In this document: positions 11,016 to 21,430 of the stretch, in pieces
How positions within the stretch are numbered: the stretch's first letter is position 1
Layout of the letters: each line of letters opens with the position of its first letter
NCBI RefSeq assembly: GCF_026914185.1
Contig: NC_070569.1
Span: 5,332,001 to 5,396,000, forward strand
Reading direction: 5' to 3'
DNA: 64,000 nucleotides
Source of the DNA: Puccinia triticina
Lineage: Eukaryota > Basidiomycota > Pucciniomycetes > Pucciniales > Pucciniaceae
Made by a program: the position numbers and the translations under genes
The notes under the pieces: generated by a model
Databases searched by the model: none
What the model saw: the letters and a program-made list of their open reading frames with translations, nothing else
Told to the model about the DNA's origin: nothing

Positions 11016-11395
11016 TCAGATCTCGAGCTCTCCCTCTTGAACGAACGAACGGTCGATAGCGTTGACGGCGCCCGCACAGAGCGGACAACAAGAGGCGACG
11101 AGGGAGTCGAGCTCGTTCTTGAGTTTCTGGATCTCCGGGCCTACCGAGCCCCCCCCCCCCCCCCCCCCCCACCCCCCAGTGGCTGTGCCCGTGGCAGTAC
11201 GGAGGCCGACGACGCGGGTGAAAGGGGCCGCCGCGGTGGTGGTCGACAGCGGCGGCGCGTGATCGGCGTCGTTGTCGTGCTTAGGGAGGATGGAAGACGA
11301 TGAGCGGACGAGTCTGGGCAGAGCGGGCAAGACGCCGCCGAGCGCTTCGACGCCCGAGCCGACTTTGCCCACGCCGCCGCCAATAAGCCCGACCA
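11016..11395 (-). pseudogene. VPS18-like C-terminal fragment
   Basis: On the minus strand an open frame ends EIQKLKNELDSLVASCCPLC, AGAVNAIDRSFV and then EGELEI with a stop. The pattern of a coiled segment, CPxC and 'IDRPF-like' residues at the very C-terminus is typical of the end of VPS18 (Pep3), a core subunit of the HOPS/CORVET tethering complexes at the vacuole. Upstream is a Gly/Ser/Thr-rich linker encoded partly by a homopolymer C run (11149-11170). I find no other VPS18 exons on the minus side; hAT and LTR sequence lies there instead. It is therefore a fragment left by rearrangement or captured, not a working gene, unless distant exons exist. Confidence 0.4.
11149..11170. repeat. Homopolymer of 22 C
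   Basis: Uninterrupted C run followed by A and six more C. Length is likely unstable and a place for sequencing error, so the frame of the VPS18 fragment across it is uncertain. Confidence 0.9.
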
Positions 11396-12083
11396 GTAGA
11401 AAAACACACCTTTAGCAACTTGGTACAATTGTGAACATTCCATAAGCTTGTAATACTTGTTGGTTGATTGCAGGCCTGCACAGCAGGCATTCCTTAATGC
11501 CGGTGGGTACTCCTCTTGCTTGTCAGAAATTGCAGTGGATAGATGTGTTGTGATTTTGTGGATAAACACCACAATGTTTGCTAACAAAAAACTGCCCTGA
11601 TTTGAAACTTGAAGGGTGATTTCATGGAATGGCTGAAGAATTTTGGCCAGGTCAAGCGCAAGGTCAAGATTGGTCTGTTTGATTTAATATCTGTGAGGAA
11701 GACCATAGTGCTTGTTGAGAAACACCAGAGGAGCGCAGTGAGCTAGGGGACCGATGATGGGAGGCCAACAATGAACGGAGAGAGGAGAGAAACACTATGC
11801 ACCTATTGAGGTGCAAGGAAGGATGACGCGAAAGAAAGTGAGTGAGGAAAAGAAGAAAGAGGAAAATGGTACAACACTGTACTAGACTAGATACAACAGA
11901 TATAAACCTAATCTGATGACAAACAAAGTTGGACCGGTTCCATGCTCTCACACACCTCGCCGCAGTCAACCAAGTACCCCCTTTTCCGGCCTGTATCGCC
12001 GCACTTGTCTTTCTGCCACTCAAGAATTTGAGATGGAGAAAGTAAACATTTCTATTGTACAAAGAACGGAACAAGAAAGATAC

Positions 12084-12323
12084 TCAAATGGCTGCTGAAC
12101 AGCGTAAGATACTCAACAGTTGAGCAAAGGTGGAATTCCACCAGTTCATCACATCCCATTTAATGTTGTGGAGCTTGACATTGTGACCATTGAAGAGCTC
12201 CACAAAGAGCACTTTTGAATTCACAGACTTGTTCAGCTTGCGTAAAACCAATTTGAACTGGTTTTTTTTTGAATGGTACATTTTCAAAAACAAGAATTAT
12301 TCCTACATAGCAGAAGAGGCAGG
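12084..12323 (-). pseudogene. hAT transposase fragment (WNSTF motif)
   Basis: The minus strand encodes FKLVLRKLNKSVNSKVLFVE, then IKWDVMNWWNSTFAQLL. The DV-x3-WNST(Y/F)-x2-L signature is the conserved middle block of hAT transposases. The frame ends at 12084 and upstream codons are lost where the LTR element inserted at 12324. No catalytic core or terminal repeats are visible, so it is a relic interrupted by the Gag-only retroelement. Confidence 0.5.
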
Positions 12324-12568
12324 TGTGAAGCCCCTCTCGACATCGGGTCTCCACACGAAGGGTTACGAGATTACGTAACCCCCGCGCACCGTATACATAG
12401 TCTGAACCTCCGCTTCCCTAGTCCGGCAGAGAGCTTTTCCTCTCTCCCGGCTAGCTCAAGCAATTCAACACCCAGAGTTTGGACCTAGAAACTCTCCTGG
12501 CGTACCACCCTCGTTCCCGTGTCCCACTTCTTAGTCACATCTCAGTGAGGGTCCACGTGACCCTTACA
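12324..12568 (+). repeat. Left LTR of Gag-only element
   Basis: TG...CA borders, 245 bp, 98% identical to the right LTR by direct alignment. Confidence 0.92.
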
Positions 12569-12879
12569 CTTTTTTTTTCTTGTTCCAAACAAACCGACCT
12601 TCTTGGTCTCATCATCGACCTCGCTCAGACTCATCGACTTCGCAAGCTCTCTGGTTCAGTATCCAGTCAGCTCCTTCTGACCTCGCCTTTGCCCTCGCTA
12701 TCGTTCTCTGTCCTCGCTTTCGCTTTGCTCTTCGAGCCTCGACCTCTGCCTCGCTCTCTGCCCTCGACTCCCCCCTTTTTTTTCAGTTTTCCTCCAACGC
12801 CGACTTCGTGACCTCTAGAACCTCTCCTTTCGACCCCTTTCGTCATCGAAAATCAGGGTCTGTTTTCCCACAGTGGTTG

Positions 12880-15177
12880 ATGACCACGAGAAACTCGAAT
12901 TCGGGACCCCTGCTACCTATCTCTGATCCCGAGGAAATCCTCCGTGCCGCTCGTCGACGGGCTCGCTTAGACGCTCTTGCAGCATTGAACAACGCTGCGA
13001 TTGCCCAAGCGCTATTGGAAATCGAACAAGCTCCATCAAACAGCCGACCAGAAACACCGTCTGATCATCCAAACTACGACCCAACTGTCCCTGATCCCCC
13101 GACGGAATGTACGATGAATCCGGGTTCCAACCCGGCCGTTAACCAACCAGAAGAGGTTGAAGAGGACCTCTCCATCACTGATTCTCTGAAGGCAATCCTC
13201 ACAATCCAGAAGAACACGGCACTTCAGTTCCAGGCGGCACAGAAGCAAGCCGAAGAACAACGACGCATTGATGCGGAACAAAGACGTCTTGACGCCGAAC
13301 AAAGGAAAGCCGAGGCAGACCGCTTTGCCGAAAAGCGCAAGATCAATCGTGAACGGATCAAAGCTCTTGAAAAGGCGGCATTGACTGGTGGCATAAAGCA
13401 GGAAGTGGCCCCGACTCCGCACCCGGGCCAAGTAGACTTGCCCAAATTCAGGACGTCCGACGGGCCACAATTTAATGGACCTCTTCAGAACGCCGAGATT
13501 TTTCTTACCTGGATCCAAGCCGTCACTATCTTCTTTGATACCAAGGCGGTCACTCACGCCGACGACAAACGTCTCATCCTTGGTTCCCTGATCTCTGACA
13601 CCAACCTCACTGCCTTCTATCGAGTCGAAAGCCCGAAGTTTGCTGGAAAATCGTGGGAAGAATTTCGTGACCGGCTCTTCGAGTTCTGTCTCCCAGAAGA
13701 CTGGCGAGCTGACCTTCGCCGATCAATTGTTCGTCTCGAAATGTCCGGGTCGGAATCATTCCTTCAATATAGCAGCCGGGCCCGCACCCTTCAATCGCTT
13801 GTCAACTTTGAGAAAGATGTCTTCGATGACCTTGATCTGGCGGAATTCGTTGTTCTTGGATTGCCCCACGTTCTTCAAAGCAAAGTTTGTGACTTCCAAC
13901 TTCTCCTCCAAAAGCCGTTCAAATACGGCGCCTTTGAGAACCGAATCAATGGATTTTACATCGATCTCCCTCGCAACTGTCAACCCTCTTACCGTTCCGT
14001 CGCCACGCCACTGGGCTCGAACCGCCTCGAACCTGATTTATACCTTTGGAAGATGCACGCCTATCTTGATTCGGTAGGAAAGTGCCATTTTTGCAAGAAG
14101 CACTGCGGCAACCCCGCAGGGGCTTGTCCTGGCCCTCCCGACCGATCTAGAGTTTACATTCCACCAGCATTTCAAGTGCCGCCAAAGCCACTGAACTATG
14201 TGGCCCCACGGGCCTGGTCAAATGCGAATCAAAAGCCGACGAATCCCACAGCGGCGGGCAGACCTACTGGCAAACCAGCAGGAGTGGCGGGCATGGATGA
14301 AGCCCCGCCCTTTGAACACTCCCAAGTCTCTCTTGTCTCGGCGATCGACGGGCAACTTGAAGCGACGGCCTTGGCGTACGGCGATCAACCTCTCAATGAA
14401 ATCAAGATAGAGGACCAGCTTGCCCCGAAATCAGATGACGAAGCCTGTCTGCTCCCAGAAGAACCTACCGACACCTCCGACCTTATGGATGTGCACGCAA
14501 TCAATAACAAGGTGGAGTCAATCCTTGATAAGTGGTTCCCCGTGGACAGCGACGGGACCACGGAGTATGTGCCATTTTCCACTGTCCCCTTCACTGCCCC
14601 TGCTGCGCATTTCCCCACCCGAAAGCTCCATGAGTTTCACGCTGGGCGACGCTTACGCGTCATTACCCACACAGGCCCACGTCAACAGCTAAAGATCCAT
14701 CGACCACTGCCACCAAGGGCTCCATCAATAGTCGAGACCAATAATTCCATTCTCCTTCCACTACACTCAACGGTTCCTGCTTTCATTTTATGCCCAATTC
14801 TCTCCATCCCTGAACCCCAGTCCTCATGTGTCCCAGACCGAGGAAGATTGAAAGACATACACGACACGCAATCCTACCAAGTCAAATCATGCGGACCACC
14901 GATCGAGAAGACAAGACTTCATCACCATGTTTTTCCCATCCCAACAGGCCCCCCCTTCCGCTCCCGCCCTCTCTACCCCCGTTTCCGTTCCCCTTCTCTT
15001 ACGACTGTTTTTCCTCACGCCCATCGATATTGGTCCCCCTTTCCTCGTTCATTCCGACTCAGCCCAGATTGTCATCTACATTCTTTTCCGCCTTCCTTCC
15101 CTTTTCACATAGGAGGGGAGACTGTGAAGCCCCTCTCAACATTGGGTCTCCACACGAAGGGTTACGAGATTACGTAA
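12880..15177 (+). CDS. gag: Retrotransposon Gag polyprotein, frame runs into the right LTR
   Basis: From the ATG at 12880 the frame is open for 765 codons and ends at TAG inside the right LTR. The N-terminal third is charged and coiled-coil-like (repeated EEQRRIDAEQRRLDAEQRKA pattern). The retrotransposon-gag capsid domain follows (VDLPKFRTSDGPQFNGPL, EIFLTWIQAVTIFF, then FRDRLFEFCLPEDW and ARTLQSLVNFE), near residues 185-350. A zinc-knuckle-like CHFCKKHCGNPAGAC lies near residue 400, followed by a Pro-rich tail. Gag would package the element RNA. No pol follows, so a partner element must supply the enzymes. The last 300 codons look less constrained and part may not be translated in this way. 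Confidence 0.75.
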   Translation: MTTRNSNSGPLLPISDPEEILRAARRRARLDALAALNNAAIAQALLEIEQAPSNSRPETPSDHPNYDPTVPDPPTECTMNPGSNPAVNQPEEVEEDLSITDSLKAILTIQKNTALQFQAAQKQAEEQRRIDAEQRRLDAEQRKAEADRFAEKRKINRERIKALEKAALTGGIKQEVAPTPHPGQVDLPKFRTSDGPQFNGPLQNAEIFLTWIQAVTIFFDTKAVTHADDKRLILGSLISDTNLTAFYRVESPKFAGKSWEEFRDRLFEFCLPEDWRADLRRSIVRLEMSGSESFLQYSSRARTLQSLVNFEKDVFDDLDLAEFVVLGLPHVLQSKVCDFQLLLQKPFKYGAFENRINGFYIDLPRNCQPSYRSVATPLGSNRLEPDLYLWKMHAYLDSVGKCHFCKKHCGNPAGACPGPPDRSRVYIPPAFQVPPKPLNYVAPRAWSNANQKPTNPTAAGRPTGKPAGVAGMDEAPPFEHSQVSLVSAIDGQLEATALAYGDQPLNEIKIEDQLAPKSDDEACLLPEEPTDTSDLMDVHAINNKVESILDKWFPVDSDGTTEYVPFSTVPFTAPAAHFPTRKLHEFHAGRRLRVITHTGPRQQLKIHRPLPPRAPSIVETNNSILLPLHSTVPAFILCPILSIPEPQSSCVPDRGRLKDIHDTQSYQVKSCGPPIEKTRLHHHVFPIPTGPPFRSRPLYPRFRSPSLTTVFPHAHRYWSPFPRSFRLSPDCHLHSFPPSFPFHIGGETVKPLSTLGLHTKGYEIT

Positions 15178-15367
15178 CCCCCGCGCACCGTATACATAGT
15201 CTGAACCTCCGCTTCCCTAGTCCGGCAGAGAGCTTTTCCTCTCTCCCGGCTAGCTTGAGCAATTCAACACCCAGAGTTTGGACCTAGAAACTCTCCTGGC
15301 GTACCGCCCTCGTTCCCGTGTCCCACTTCTTAGTCACATCTCAGTGAGGGTCCACGTGACCCTTACA
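15123..15367 (+). repeat. Right LTR of Gag-only element
   Basis: Same borders as the left LTR; followed by GCAGG. Confidence 0.92.
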
Positions 15368-15639
15368 GCAGGCTTAATACCTTAGTGAATTTTTCTTTGC
15401 AATATCCAGAAGTATATTGGTACATTCCATCCTCATCACTCATCCCATAAAACATTTCTCTCTCCAGTAAAATCTTATCATCATCTAGCAGCTCAGTCTC
15501 CAGCAAGTTGTTATTGTTTTTTTTGTATCCAGCAGCAATAATTTCAAAGGTTAGCCCTCTAAGTTGTTGAGAGGCAGATATATAGATATTATCCCCAATG
15601 GGATAGAGGTGATTACAACTTATTAACTATGCCATCTTT

Positions 15640-16556
15640 ATGGATTGTTCAGAAATTCCTGCCACCAGTGCCGATAATAATGAGCAGTCTGTAGCGGCGA
15701 AGTATAAAGCAATACTGTCAAATGTACCAAGGGTAAAGATCGGAAAAGACGATGTCACAGTGACGAAAGAGCCAGCTAAGGCCGTCCCAAACCCTTCCAT
15801 AGAGTTTCAAACTCCTGATAGCCCTCTTGTAAACCAGCCGGTCTCAGTCGTGAAGACGGACAAAGAGATCATGTGGGAGGAATTCGCGGAGGCGGTAGCG
15901 AAAGGGAATAAGGTCGAAGCGGACTATTTTTATAGAATTTATAAAACGTTGGCAACCTTGGAAGAGTCGAATTCAATCAGTGATCAAGCAACAGTTACAG
16001 CTTCCGGTACCCTTTTGAACGTGGTTAAACCGGACATTCTGCGATCCAAATCTACAGACATACCTGGTCCTCCTGCCTCCGTGGCAAAGCGGTCAAATGA
16101 GAAAACAACCGTAGTCTTTATAAAGGGTTCTCTTCCAAAACATTTTGAGGTAGGATTCACTCCATACTTTGACAAGAATATCCGCAAATTTAGGGGTCCT
16201 CTCCCGTTGACGATCTTCGACAAGGACTGGCAGGAAGAAGCCATTTAAGCGGTCTAGATCCGACAAGAAAGACGGAAACTATACGGGTTATGAGTATTCA
16301 AACGAATGGACTCAAACCTTTTCTAAATGTACTTCAAACCATTGTAATTTCTATTGAACCTATAAGGATTTTTACAACTTCCACGAATTTGCCGAGTGGA
16401 TTTTACAACACAAGGCGAACGTAGATTACATTATAGAAGAACACAAGTTTCTTACAGGCTTCCGCTGCAATATGATTGTGCGACAGAACACCTTCTCATA
16501 TCAAGTCCTGATTAATGAAAGGTTGGTTGGAAAAGACTTGGCAAAGGCAAAATAAG
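15640..16556 (+). pseudogene. DIRS/Ngaro-like retroelement, N-terminal (Gag-like) ORF, frameshifted
   Basis: An ATG frame at 15640-16248 encodes a 202-residue acidic and Pro-rich N-terminus that ends VGFTPYFDKNIRKFRGPLPL and TIFDKDWQEEAI. One base later the homologous-looking frame resumes (GNYTGYEYSNEWTQTF, then EFAEWILQHKANVDYIIEE and GFRCNMIVRQNTFS) up to about 16550, with a TGA inside (TATTGAACC near 16353-16361). So there is a frameshift near 16245 and at least one stop. Blocks of this kind precede the reverse transcriptase in rust-fungus DIRS/Ngaro-like elements, which fits the RT at 19645-20977. The 3-kb inverted-repeat element at 16586 separates the two. Family assignment relies on the linked RT. 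Confidence 0.5.
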
Positions 16557-17329
16557 TTTTGGCTCCGTTTTTCAGCAATATGCAACTGTCAGCCTTAGAG
16601 TCATCACAGCTGACCTAAAGTCTGCCTTTTATCTACTTTTACATATGAATTGCTTTATATCTTTTCCATCTTAAGAGATATCCTTGTTCTGACTTCATAT
16701 TCTGTTTCCTCATGCAATTTTAACCCTAGTTACAACTTACCAATTCTTTGTAACTCTACTCCTTCCCTGAGTTCTTGAGTTGTGGCGCGCATGCGCAGTT
16801 GTGACGTGTCAGCGCTACCAGGCGCGCCAAACCACATGTACATATGTAATTACATAAGCAAACTGTGAAAATTTTCGAAGTCAGGATCCCCCTTGCCTGA
16901 GGAGGATCTACAGACTTTAGACCACCCAGAACCACGCCGTAGATAACCCAGGATCACCTTACAAGAGGATACCACGCTCCCAGTACTCCTACCGTCACAG
17001 GCGCCTAGGATATTGACAGTAAGTATACTCTTCATTTGAACCTTGATTATCCAGAGTGATTCTCTGTGCCTCTTGATTGCTTCTCTTCATTGCTTTCATC
17101 TCCACCATTCTCAAGATCAAAGGTTACTCTGTTAATCCTAGACTCAGTCTAAAAATCAGAGCAGATTAGTATTACTATTCTGTGTCCCCCCACCGTCTCC
17201 TTGGTGCGCGCGGAGGCTGTAGCCCTTGTTGGTCTGGCACAGCTGTCCTTATCACTTTTCTAGGTGATTCAAGTAGACTTTTGAGGATCCTCCTACAAGG
17301 AGTAGATAGACCCCCTCCAGATCATTATA

Positions 17330-17700
17330 TTCTCTGTCTCTTTCTCTTTCTTTCTTTTTCTCTCTTCTCTCTGTTTGTAGTTCTTTATCCCAAGAAATAC
17401 AACCAGTGCCCCCCACTTTTCTTGTATCCTGTAGCCACTATAGAGGCTCAGGCTCACAGCAACCAGGAAAAAATTCATGTCAACTGGGGGCAGGTGACAT
17501 GAAGGAACACAGGCTGAGACTCTGTTAGAGTTAGTCTGTCGGGGTAAGGAGGCAATCTGGAACCTCTTGTGAGCCTGAGTCTCTATAGTGACAGCAGGAC
17601 ACAAGAAAGAAGGGGGGAATATTTGGATTTCTTTGGATAAAGAAAATACAAATATAAGAGAGAGAGAAACTGAGCAGGATCTGTTGAGTTTCACTCAGGT
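17330..17700. repeat. Nested inverted repeat inside the foldback element
   Basis: The stretch with CACTATAGAGGCTCAGGCTC (about 17437) pairs with GAGCCTGAGTCTCTATAGTG (about 17572). Pairing extends outward through CTTGTATCCTG and the pyrimidine tract at 17335-17375. It would form a hairpin within the larger hairpin. Confidence 0.6.
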
Positions 17701-17810
17701 TTCTTGTTTTCTGTTTCTGTGCTTTACACATTTCCTTCTCAGTTCACTTACATGTCACAGGTTGTATGTAGTGTACCTGAGGCAGCGGACGTGGAAGGAA
17801 ACTCTCCTCA

Positions 17811-18005
17811 TCCTTCCACGAACCTCGTCCGCTCACCACACCGTGTCCGCTGTCCTCAGGTGGGTCTTTTCATCTTTTCTCTCTCTTCTCTCCCGTCTCT
17901 TTTCTCCTTTCCTTTCCACTTGTGTTTTCACTATCCTGTCGTGTAATGAATCTTATCCTTCCACGAACCTCGTCCGCTCACCACACCGTGTCCGCTGCCC
18001 TCAGC
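17811..18005. repeat. 50-bp direct repeat (TCCTTCCACGAACCTCGTCC...)
   Basis: The block TCCTTCCACGAACCTCGTCC through CCGTGTCCGCTGTCCTCAG at 17811 recurs at 17956 with one change (TGTCC to TGCCC). A partial inverted copy (GAGGCAGCGGACGTGGAAGG) precedes it at about 17779. Confidence 0.7.
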
Positions 18006-19644
18006 CCAGTCTAGCTCAACAGGATCAAGATAAGCAGATATTCAAGGTTATTCTGGTGGGAATGCACATCCACTGGCAATGCTACCTCTTCAGAAGAGTG
18101 CTGCCAAGCTGTGCTAGAGAGTGCTACAGCCTCCTCTCACCAAAGAAACGTGGAGGGATCCTGGATTAGACAAGTTTAATCCAGCCACAATTTTTGTCAA
18201 GACTCGGGCTCAGTCCCAGAGCTAAGGAAGCGGAAGGAACTCAACCCTAACCCCGCGAGGGGGATCGGTGAGTCTACGCGACCCTCAGGCACATGCATAT
18301 GCATGTTGCTCCCAGGCGGCTGGATTATGCTAACGCTAATCCTCCGCTCCTTTCTAGCCACGTCGACACAAGACAAAGTGCCTAAGCGATACAAACAAGC
18401 TCTACCCAATTCAAGGTATGAAGTATGTTGTATCGTCCTAGCTAGGTCAAGCAGTGCTGACAGAAATTGTTCTTCTCCACAGCTCGCTTGCGACCAACGC
18501 CAACTCAGAACCTAAAGGTTCCAGCCTCAGCAATAGGATAACTCAATCCACCTCAGGTGGTAAGTACCTCGCTGCAGAGCCTATAAGACTAAAGCAGAGA
18601 ACTTACCGTGAGCTTAATGATGAAACAGACGCCATCAGCTCCGGAAGTCTCGCCAGTCGAATCGGCTTGTTTTAAGCGCTCCGCCGTTTGATCTTCAGTA
18701 AGAGAATCACTCCTTACCAGACTTCCTTGTAGGAAGATCAATCACTGACTGCAAAAGCAGCTATCTTATCCAGACTTCTCTGTCCAAATCACGAAATCGT
18801 GATTCTAGCTGCACCGCAGTCATCCCTATCAACAACAATTTGTTCTTTATCTCATACCAGAGCCGGCATTGATCCGCTCTTAGGTAATTCTTGTTTCTTT
18901 CATTTCTTTTGTTCTCTCAGTCTCTGGACATGCCAGATTGACCTATCTAATCAAGAAATGCATCTTAGTATTGTGAACTCTTTTAATTTTTTAGCTTCCT
19001 TCTGGATATTCAAGGTTCTTTAAAGGGAAACCTATGTGGTTTGTTTCTTGCAAAAACCACAGAAAAAGAATGATGTTAAGGAGGGACAGCCCTGTGATCA
19101 AGAATGAGGCAAAGGCCAGCAAAGAAGAGAAGATCAAGCAAGACACAGAGTTGTCCCTCTGAGATAAACAAGGTTCAGTGAAAGAGGTTACTTACTGTCA
19201 ATATCCTAGGCGCCTGTGATGGTAGGTATACTGGGAGTGTTGTAAACTCTTTGGTGGTGATCCTGGGGTTATCTGGGGTGTGGTTCTGGTGTGCTGAAGT
19301 CTGTAGATCCGCCTCAGGCAAGGGGGATCCTGACTACGAAAATTTTCACAGTTTGCTTATGTAATTTACATATGTACATGTGGTTTGGCGCGCCTGGTAG
19401 CGCTGACACGTCACAACTGCGCATGCGCGCCACAACTCAAGAACTCAGGGAAGGAGTATAGTTACAAAGAATTGGTAAGTTGTAACTAGGGTTAAATTTG
19501 CATGAGGAAACAGAATATGAAGTCAAAACAATGTTATCTCTAAAGATGAAAAAGATATGAAGTAATTCATATGTAAAAAGTAGAAAAAAGGCAGACTTTA
19601 GGTCAGCTGAGTTGACTCTAAGGCTGACAGGTATCTTGCAAACT

Positions 19645-20977
19645 AGGCTTCTTTCTATCAAACCCACTTGGAGCAGTAGTGAACAATGACGGAGCAATAC
19701 GGCCGATTAACGACCTGTCTTACCCGCAAAACGACGATAGAGTAAAATCAGTTAACTCGTTTGTAGACAAATTGAAGTTCGACACAACCTGGGACAATTT
19801 CAACACAGTCTCAAGATTCTTTGCGGAGTAGCCCGGCAAGCTAGAACTTGCTCTGTTTGATTGGGAAAAAGCCTACCGGCATATTCCCACCAGAATGGAC
19901 CAATGGAAATACCTATTGGTAAATGATTTCAAGGGGAATTTCTTACTAGACACACGGATAACTTTTGGGGGGTTCGCCAGCTGCGGGTCTTTTGGCCAAC
20001 CAGCAGACCCTTGGAAATCAATAATGAAGGCGCATTTCAATCTAGTAACTGTTTTCCGGTGTGTCAACAATAATCTCTTTGTCAGGGCGCTTGGCAGTAA
20101 CACAGACATGCATGAAGTAATCCAGAAAGCAAAACAACTTGGGGTTTTGACAAATGAAAAAAAATTCTTGCCTTTTTTGGCAGAACAGAAATTCATCGGT
20201 TTTGTCTGGAACGGAGCCAACAAAACAGTCCACTTGCCAGACAGGAAAGTGAAGAAAAGACTTGAACAAATGTCACCTTTCCTGATTGAACAGAACCTTT
20301 TCAGATACAAAGAAGTGGAAGTGCTAGCGGGGAGGCTAAATCACGTGGCATACCTGCTGCCGCACTTGAAATGCCATCTGGACTCACTGTACCGTTGGTT
20401 GATGTCGTGGCAGTACAGGAAAGCGATTAGGCACCCTCCAAAAGACGTGTTGAAAGACTTGGCTGTCTGGAAAGACACTCTGGAGAATTTCGAGTATACG
20501 CGGATCATCAACTACGGACCTCCAGTCAACATAGGGTGGGTAGGCAACGTGTCAACGTCTTTTGGCATAGGTATACTGATTGGACGACGCTGGGCACAAT
20601 TTAAACTTCATGACCAAAGGAGCAACCCAAAGCGCATCTCTTATCTAGAAACGGTGGTGGTCCTTCTGGGTTTACTCATGCTTACAAAGCTACGGTCGCA
20701 ACAAGGGAAAACCCTAGTGGTGTGGACAGAAAATACCACTACTGAGAGCGGCATCAACAATAAGAGGTCTAGAGAAATCCACACAAACAGTGAATGGATG
20801 AAGATTCAAAATATCCTCATCGACAATGGGGTTGCAAAGAGGGTGGCGTCAAAGGACAACACAGCAGACGCCTTGTCACGAGGTATCCGGTCTGGTCAAG
20901 ATGTGCGCAACCAGGTGGTGATAGATGTCCCGGCGGACCTAGGGGAGGTCCTTTTTCAAGTTGTTTTCAGTATTTAA
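19645..20977 (+). pseudogene. DIRS/Ngaro-like reverse transcriptase-RNase H, active site lost
   Basis: The frame GFFLSNPLGAVVNNDGAIRP and INDLSYPQNDDRVKS enters the RT fingers. A TAG at 19829-19831 interrupts it. The palm follows (ALFDWEKAYRHIPTRMDQWK, then FGGFASCGSFGQPADPW). The position of the YVDD-type box reads CVNNN (20060-20074), so both catalytic aspartates are Asn. The thumb/connection (GRLNHVAYLLPHLKCHLDSL) and an RNase H-like region (WTENTTTESGINN, SKDNTADALSRG) run to the TAA at 20975-20977. The layout agrees with tyrosine-recombinase retroelements of the DIRS/Ngaro type; no recombinase gene is seen downstream. With a stop and no catalytic Asp pair, it cannot work. Confidence 0.75.
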
Positions 20978-21430
20978 TTATGCATCGGGCTTTGCACAGA
21001 TTACAGTTTTCATTTTGGTTTTCACCTCACGATGGTTCTATGACTATCTCTGCAAATGTTTGCGGTCTGCAAGGTTTGATTTCAAAACTAAGTATTGAAT
21101 TAAGGGGGCTCGCGTAGGCTCAGGCTTCTCCCTGATTTAGTGGTGTAGCACTACCCCCCCTTATCTCTTGGCTGTTGTGACAGCAGCCCCTTGTTTCCTC
21201 TCTGCAGCAGGAGAGTCTCTCTTCAGATCACAATCCCGCGACCCAAGAGGCTGACCCTTGGGCGCGATCACACCTGATGATCTACGAAACCTCGAGAGGT
21301 TTTTCCAAAAGAGCTCTCCACCAAGACCCAAACACCAAGCCCGGTGAAAGCCTACATGCCAGTAGGGACCACCGGGGTCTACACCGGACTTTTGTTGCCC
21401 CTGCAGCAATGTCCTGGCCGGAAAATTGTG
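20978..21430. other. No gene seen after the RT; recombinase expected here is absent
   Basis: Only short frames, none with tyrosine-recombinase motifs. The sequence is moderately GC-rich and may be the 3' tail of the retroelement. Confidence 0.4.

Larger units (their letters stand above)
12324..15367 (+). mobile_element. Gag-only LTR retroelement (TR-GAG-like), GCAGG target duplication
   Basis: Two 245-bp LTRs (12324-12568 and 15123-15367) begin TGTGAAGCCCC and end CCCTTACA, and are flanked by GCAGG on both sides (12319-12323 and 15368-15372). A purine tract AGGAGGGGAGAC sits directly before the right LTR. The 2554-bp interior codes for Gag only; I see no protease, reverse transcriptase, RNase H or integrase. 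This is the layout of TR-GAG/LARD non-autonomous elements. The LTRs differ at five positions, all at CpG-derived sites, so the insertion is fairly young. Confidence 0.88.
16586..19630. mobile_element. 3.05-kb element with about 440-bp inverted arms, inserted in the DIRS/Ngaro-like element
   Basis: Bases 16586-17025 (starting CTGTCAGCCTTAGAGTCA) recur inverted at about 19189-19630 (ending TGACTCTAAGGCTGACAG), with substitutions and small indels. Weaker inverted similarity continues another 100 bases inward. The arms carry palindromes GCGCATGCGC, GGCGCGCC and TACATGTACATATGTA and a CRE-like TGACGTGTCA. The 2.1-kb centre has no convincing gene; it has its own nested inverted repeat (about 17330-17465 versus 17560-17700) and a 50-bp direct repeat. 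No clean target duplication is visible. It could be a foldback-type transposon or a rearranged pair of inverted LTRs (each arm starts TG and ends CA). Confidence 0.6.

Noticed and set aside
16586..17025. Left arm as a solo LTR with its own target duplication
   Set aside because: Flanks (GCAAC and GTAAG) do not match, and the inverted similarity continues past the supposed LTR border.
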